Source: Planctomycetota bacterium
Lineage (GTDB): Bacteria > Planctomycetota > PLA2 > JAEUHO01
Direction of reading: 5' to 3'
NCBI GenBank assembly: GCA_029213105.1
Contig: JARGNS010000257.1
Coordinates: 1-5,759 of the forward strand
Length of the DNA stretch: 5,759 bases
The notes beneath the pieces were generated by a model, which ran no database searches, was not told the origin of the DNA, and was given only the letters and a program-made list of their open reading frames with translations. This document shows positions 5,472-5,759 of the stretch, in pieces; the first letter of the stretch is position 1, and each line of letters opens with the position of its first letter. The translations under genes were made by a program, and so were the position numbers.

Positions 5472-5587
5472 GTCGTGTCCGGGGCGCCGCTCGCGCGGCG
5501 GTCGTGTCCCGGGCGCCGCTCGCGCGGCGGTCGTGTCCCGGGCGCCGCTACCGCGGCGGTCGTGTCCCGGGCGCCGCTAGCGCGGCG
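5472..5587. repeat. 29-bp tandem repeat array, four clear copies, each with a hairpin
   Basis: The 9-mer GTCGTGTCC recurs at 5472, 5501, 5530 and 5559, exactly 29 bp apart. Each copy continues through a CCCGGG-like block and GGCGCC into the perfect stem CGCCGC / GCGGCG around a 4-base loop. The loops are TCGC, TCGC, TACC and TAGC. Apart from one C/G change at unit position 10 in the first copy, all differences among the four copies fall in the loop. A decayed fifth copy (22 of 29 positions matching by eye) lies just before the array at 5443-5471, so repeats fill nearly all DNA after the kinase stop. The unit is not a multiple of 3, so this is not a coding repeat, and there are no spacers, so it is not CRISPR. 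It lies between convergent genes and may act as a bidirectional terminator or mRNA 3'-end stabiliser (inference). Confidence 0.9.
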
Positions 5588-5759
5588 GGAAGAAGCGCGC
5601 GCGACGGGCGGCGGCCAGCTTCTTGAGTTGCTCGGCCCCGGCCGCCTCGCACCACGCGCGGTACGCCGCCGGCCCTTGGGCAGCCGCGGCCAGGAACGCG
5701 GCGTGGATCTCCAGGTCCACGGGGTTGCTCTCCGCCCGCGCCGCGCGGGCCTCCTCGCC
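5577..5759 (-). CDS. unidentified protein, C-terminal 60 residues (5' part beyond the right edge)
   Basis: An open minus-strand frame runs from the window edge to a TAG stop at 5579-5577. Of its 60 sense codons, about 56 end in G or C, matching the bias of the neighbouring genes and strongly indicating real coding. The visible sequence includes NPVDLEIHAAFL, GPAAYRAWCEAAGAEQ and ends LKKLAAARRARFFPPR: an alpha-helical, Ala/Arg-rich tail with no signal peptide or membrane segment visible. I do not recognise the family. The last three sense codons and the stop lie within the final 29-bp repeat copy, and the stop uses the variable loop of that copy. The gene is transcribed towards the kinase gene. 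Confidence 0.7.
   Translation of the reverse strand, partial: GEEARAARAESNPVDLEIHAAFLAAAAQGPAAYRAWCEAAGAEQLKKLAAARRARFFPPR

Noticed and set aside
5443..5587. CRISPR array
   Set aside because: The 29-bp units are head-to-tail with no unique spacers, and no cas gene is visible.
4136..5626. A 496-residue plus-strand frame overlapping the kinase gene and the repeats
   Set aside because: It is an Arg/Pro/Ala-rich out-of-frame reading of the kinase gene, continuing through noncoding repeats, with no domain.

Overview
The window is very GC-rich (third codon positions are almost all G or C) and densely coding. It looks like a chromosomal segment of a high-GC bacterium. A membrane Ser/Thr protein kinase fused to an extracytoplasmic formylglycine-generating-enzyme-like (FGE-like) domain, next to a HupE/UreJ-type membrane protein paired with a parvulin, suggests Planctomycetota, or less likely Myxococcota. 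This taxonomic reading is inference from gene content; no marker gene settles it.

Layout, left to right. On the minus strand, three genes form a compact operon read right to left: folE (GTP cyclohydrolase I, 1148-1723), a membrane-anchored parvulin-type peptidyl-prolyl isomerase (283-1134, 13 bp after folE), and the N-terminal 101 residues of a HupE/UreJ-like protein (1-304, overlapping the isomerase gene by 22 bp and continuing off the left edge). About 100 bp of divergent regulatory DNA separates folE from a plus-strand galactokinase-like GHMP kinase (1826-2905). A tRNA-Leu(UAG) gene follows (2933-3019), then a 776-residue receptor-like kinase gene (3105-5435). The right edge holds an array of 29-bp tandem repeats (clear copies 5472-5587, with a probable decayed copy at 5443-5471). 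The last repeat overlaps the 3' end of a minus-strand gene that enters from the right edge (5577-5759).

How the parts relate. The isomerase and HupE/UreJ-like protein form a recurrent gene pair and are probably co-translated; folE leads the same transcript. The GHMP kinase, tRNA and receptor kinase appear to have separate promoters. A TANNNT -10-like hexamer lies 6-14 bp before each of the four transcription-unit starts, and none of the three protein starts has a clear Shine-Dalgarno sequence. This suggests leaderless or near-leaderless mRNAs, in contrast with the operon-internal HupE start, which has a good GAGG.

I did not find a convincing new multi-gene system. The points most worth a second look are: the 29-bp hairpin repeats, whose differences avoid the stem; a receptor kinase with an acidic activation loop lacking Ser/Thr and an FGE-like domain lacking any cysteine; and a galactokinase homologue whose catalytic scaffold is kept but whose galactose-contact positions are changed.
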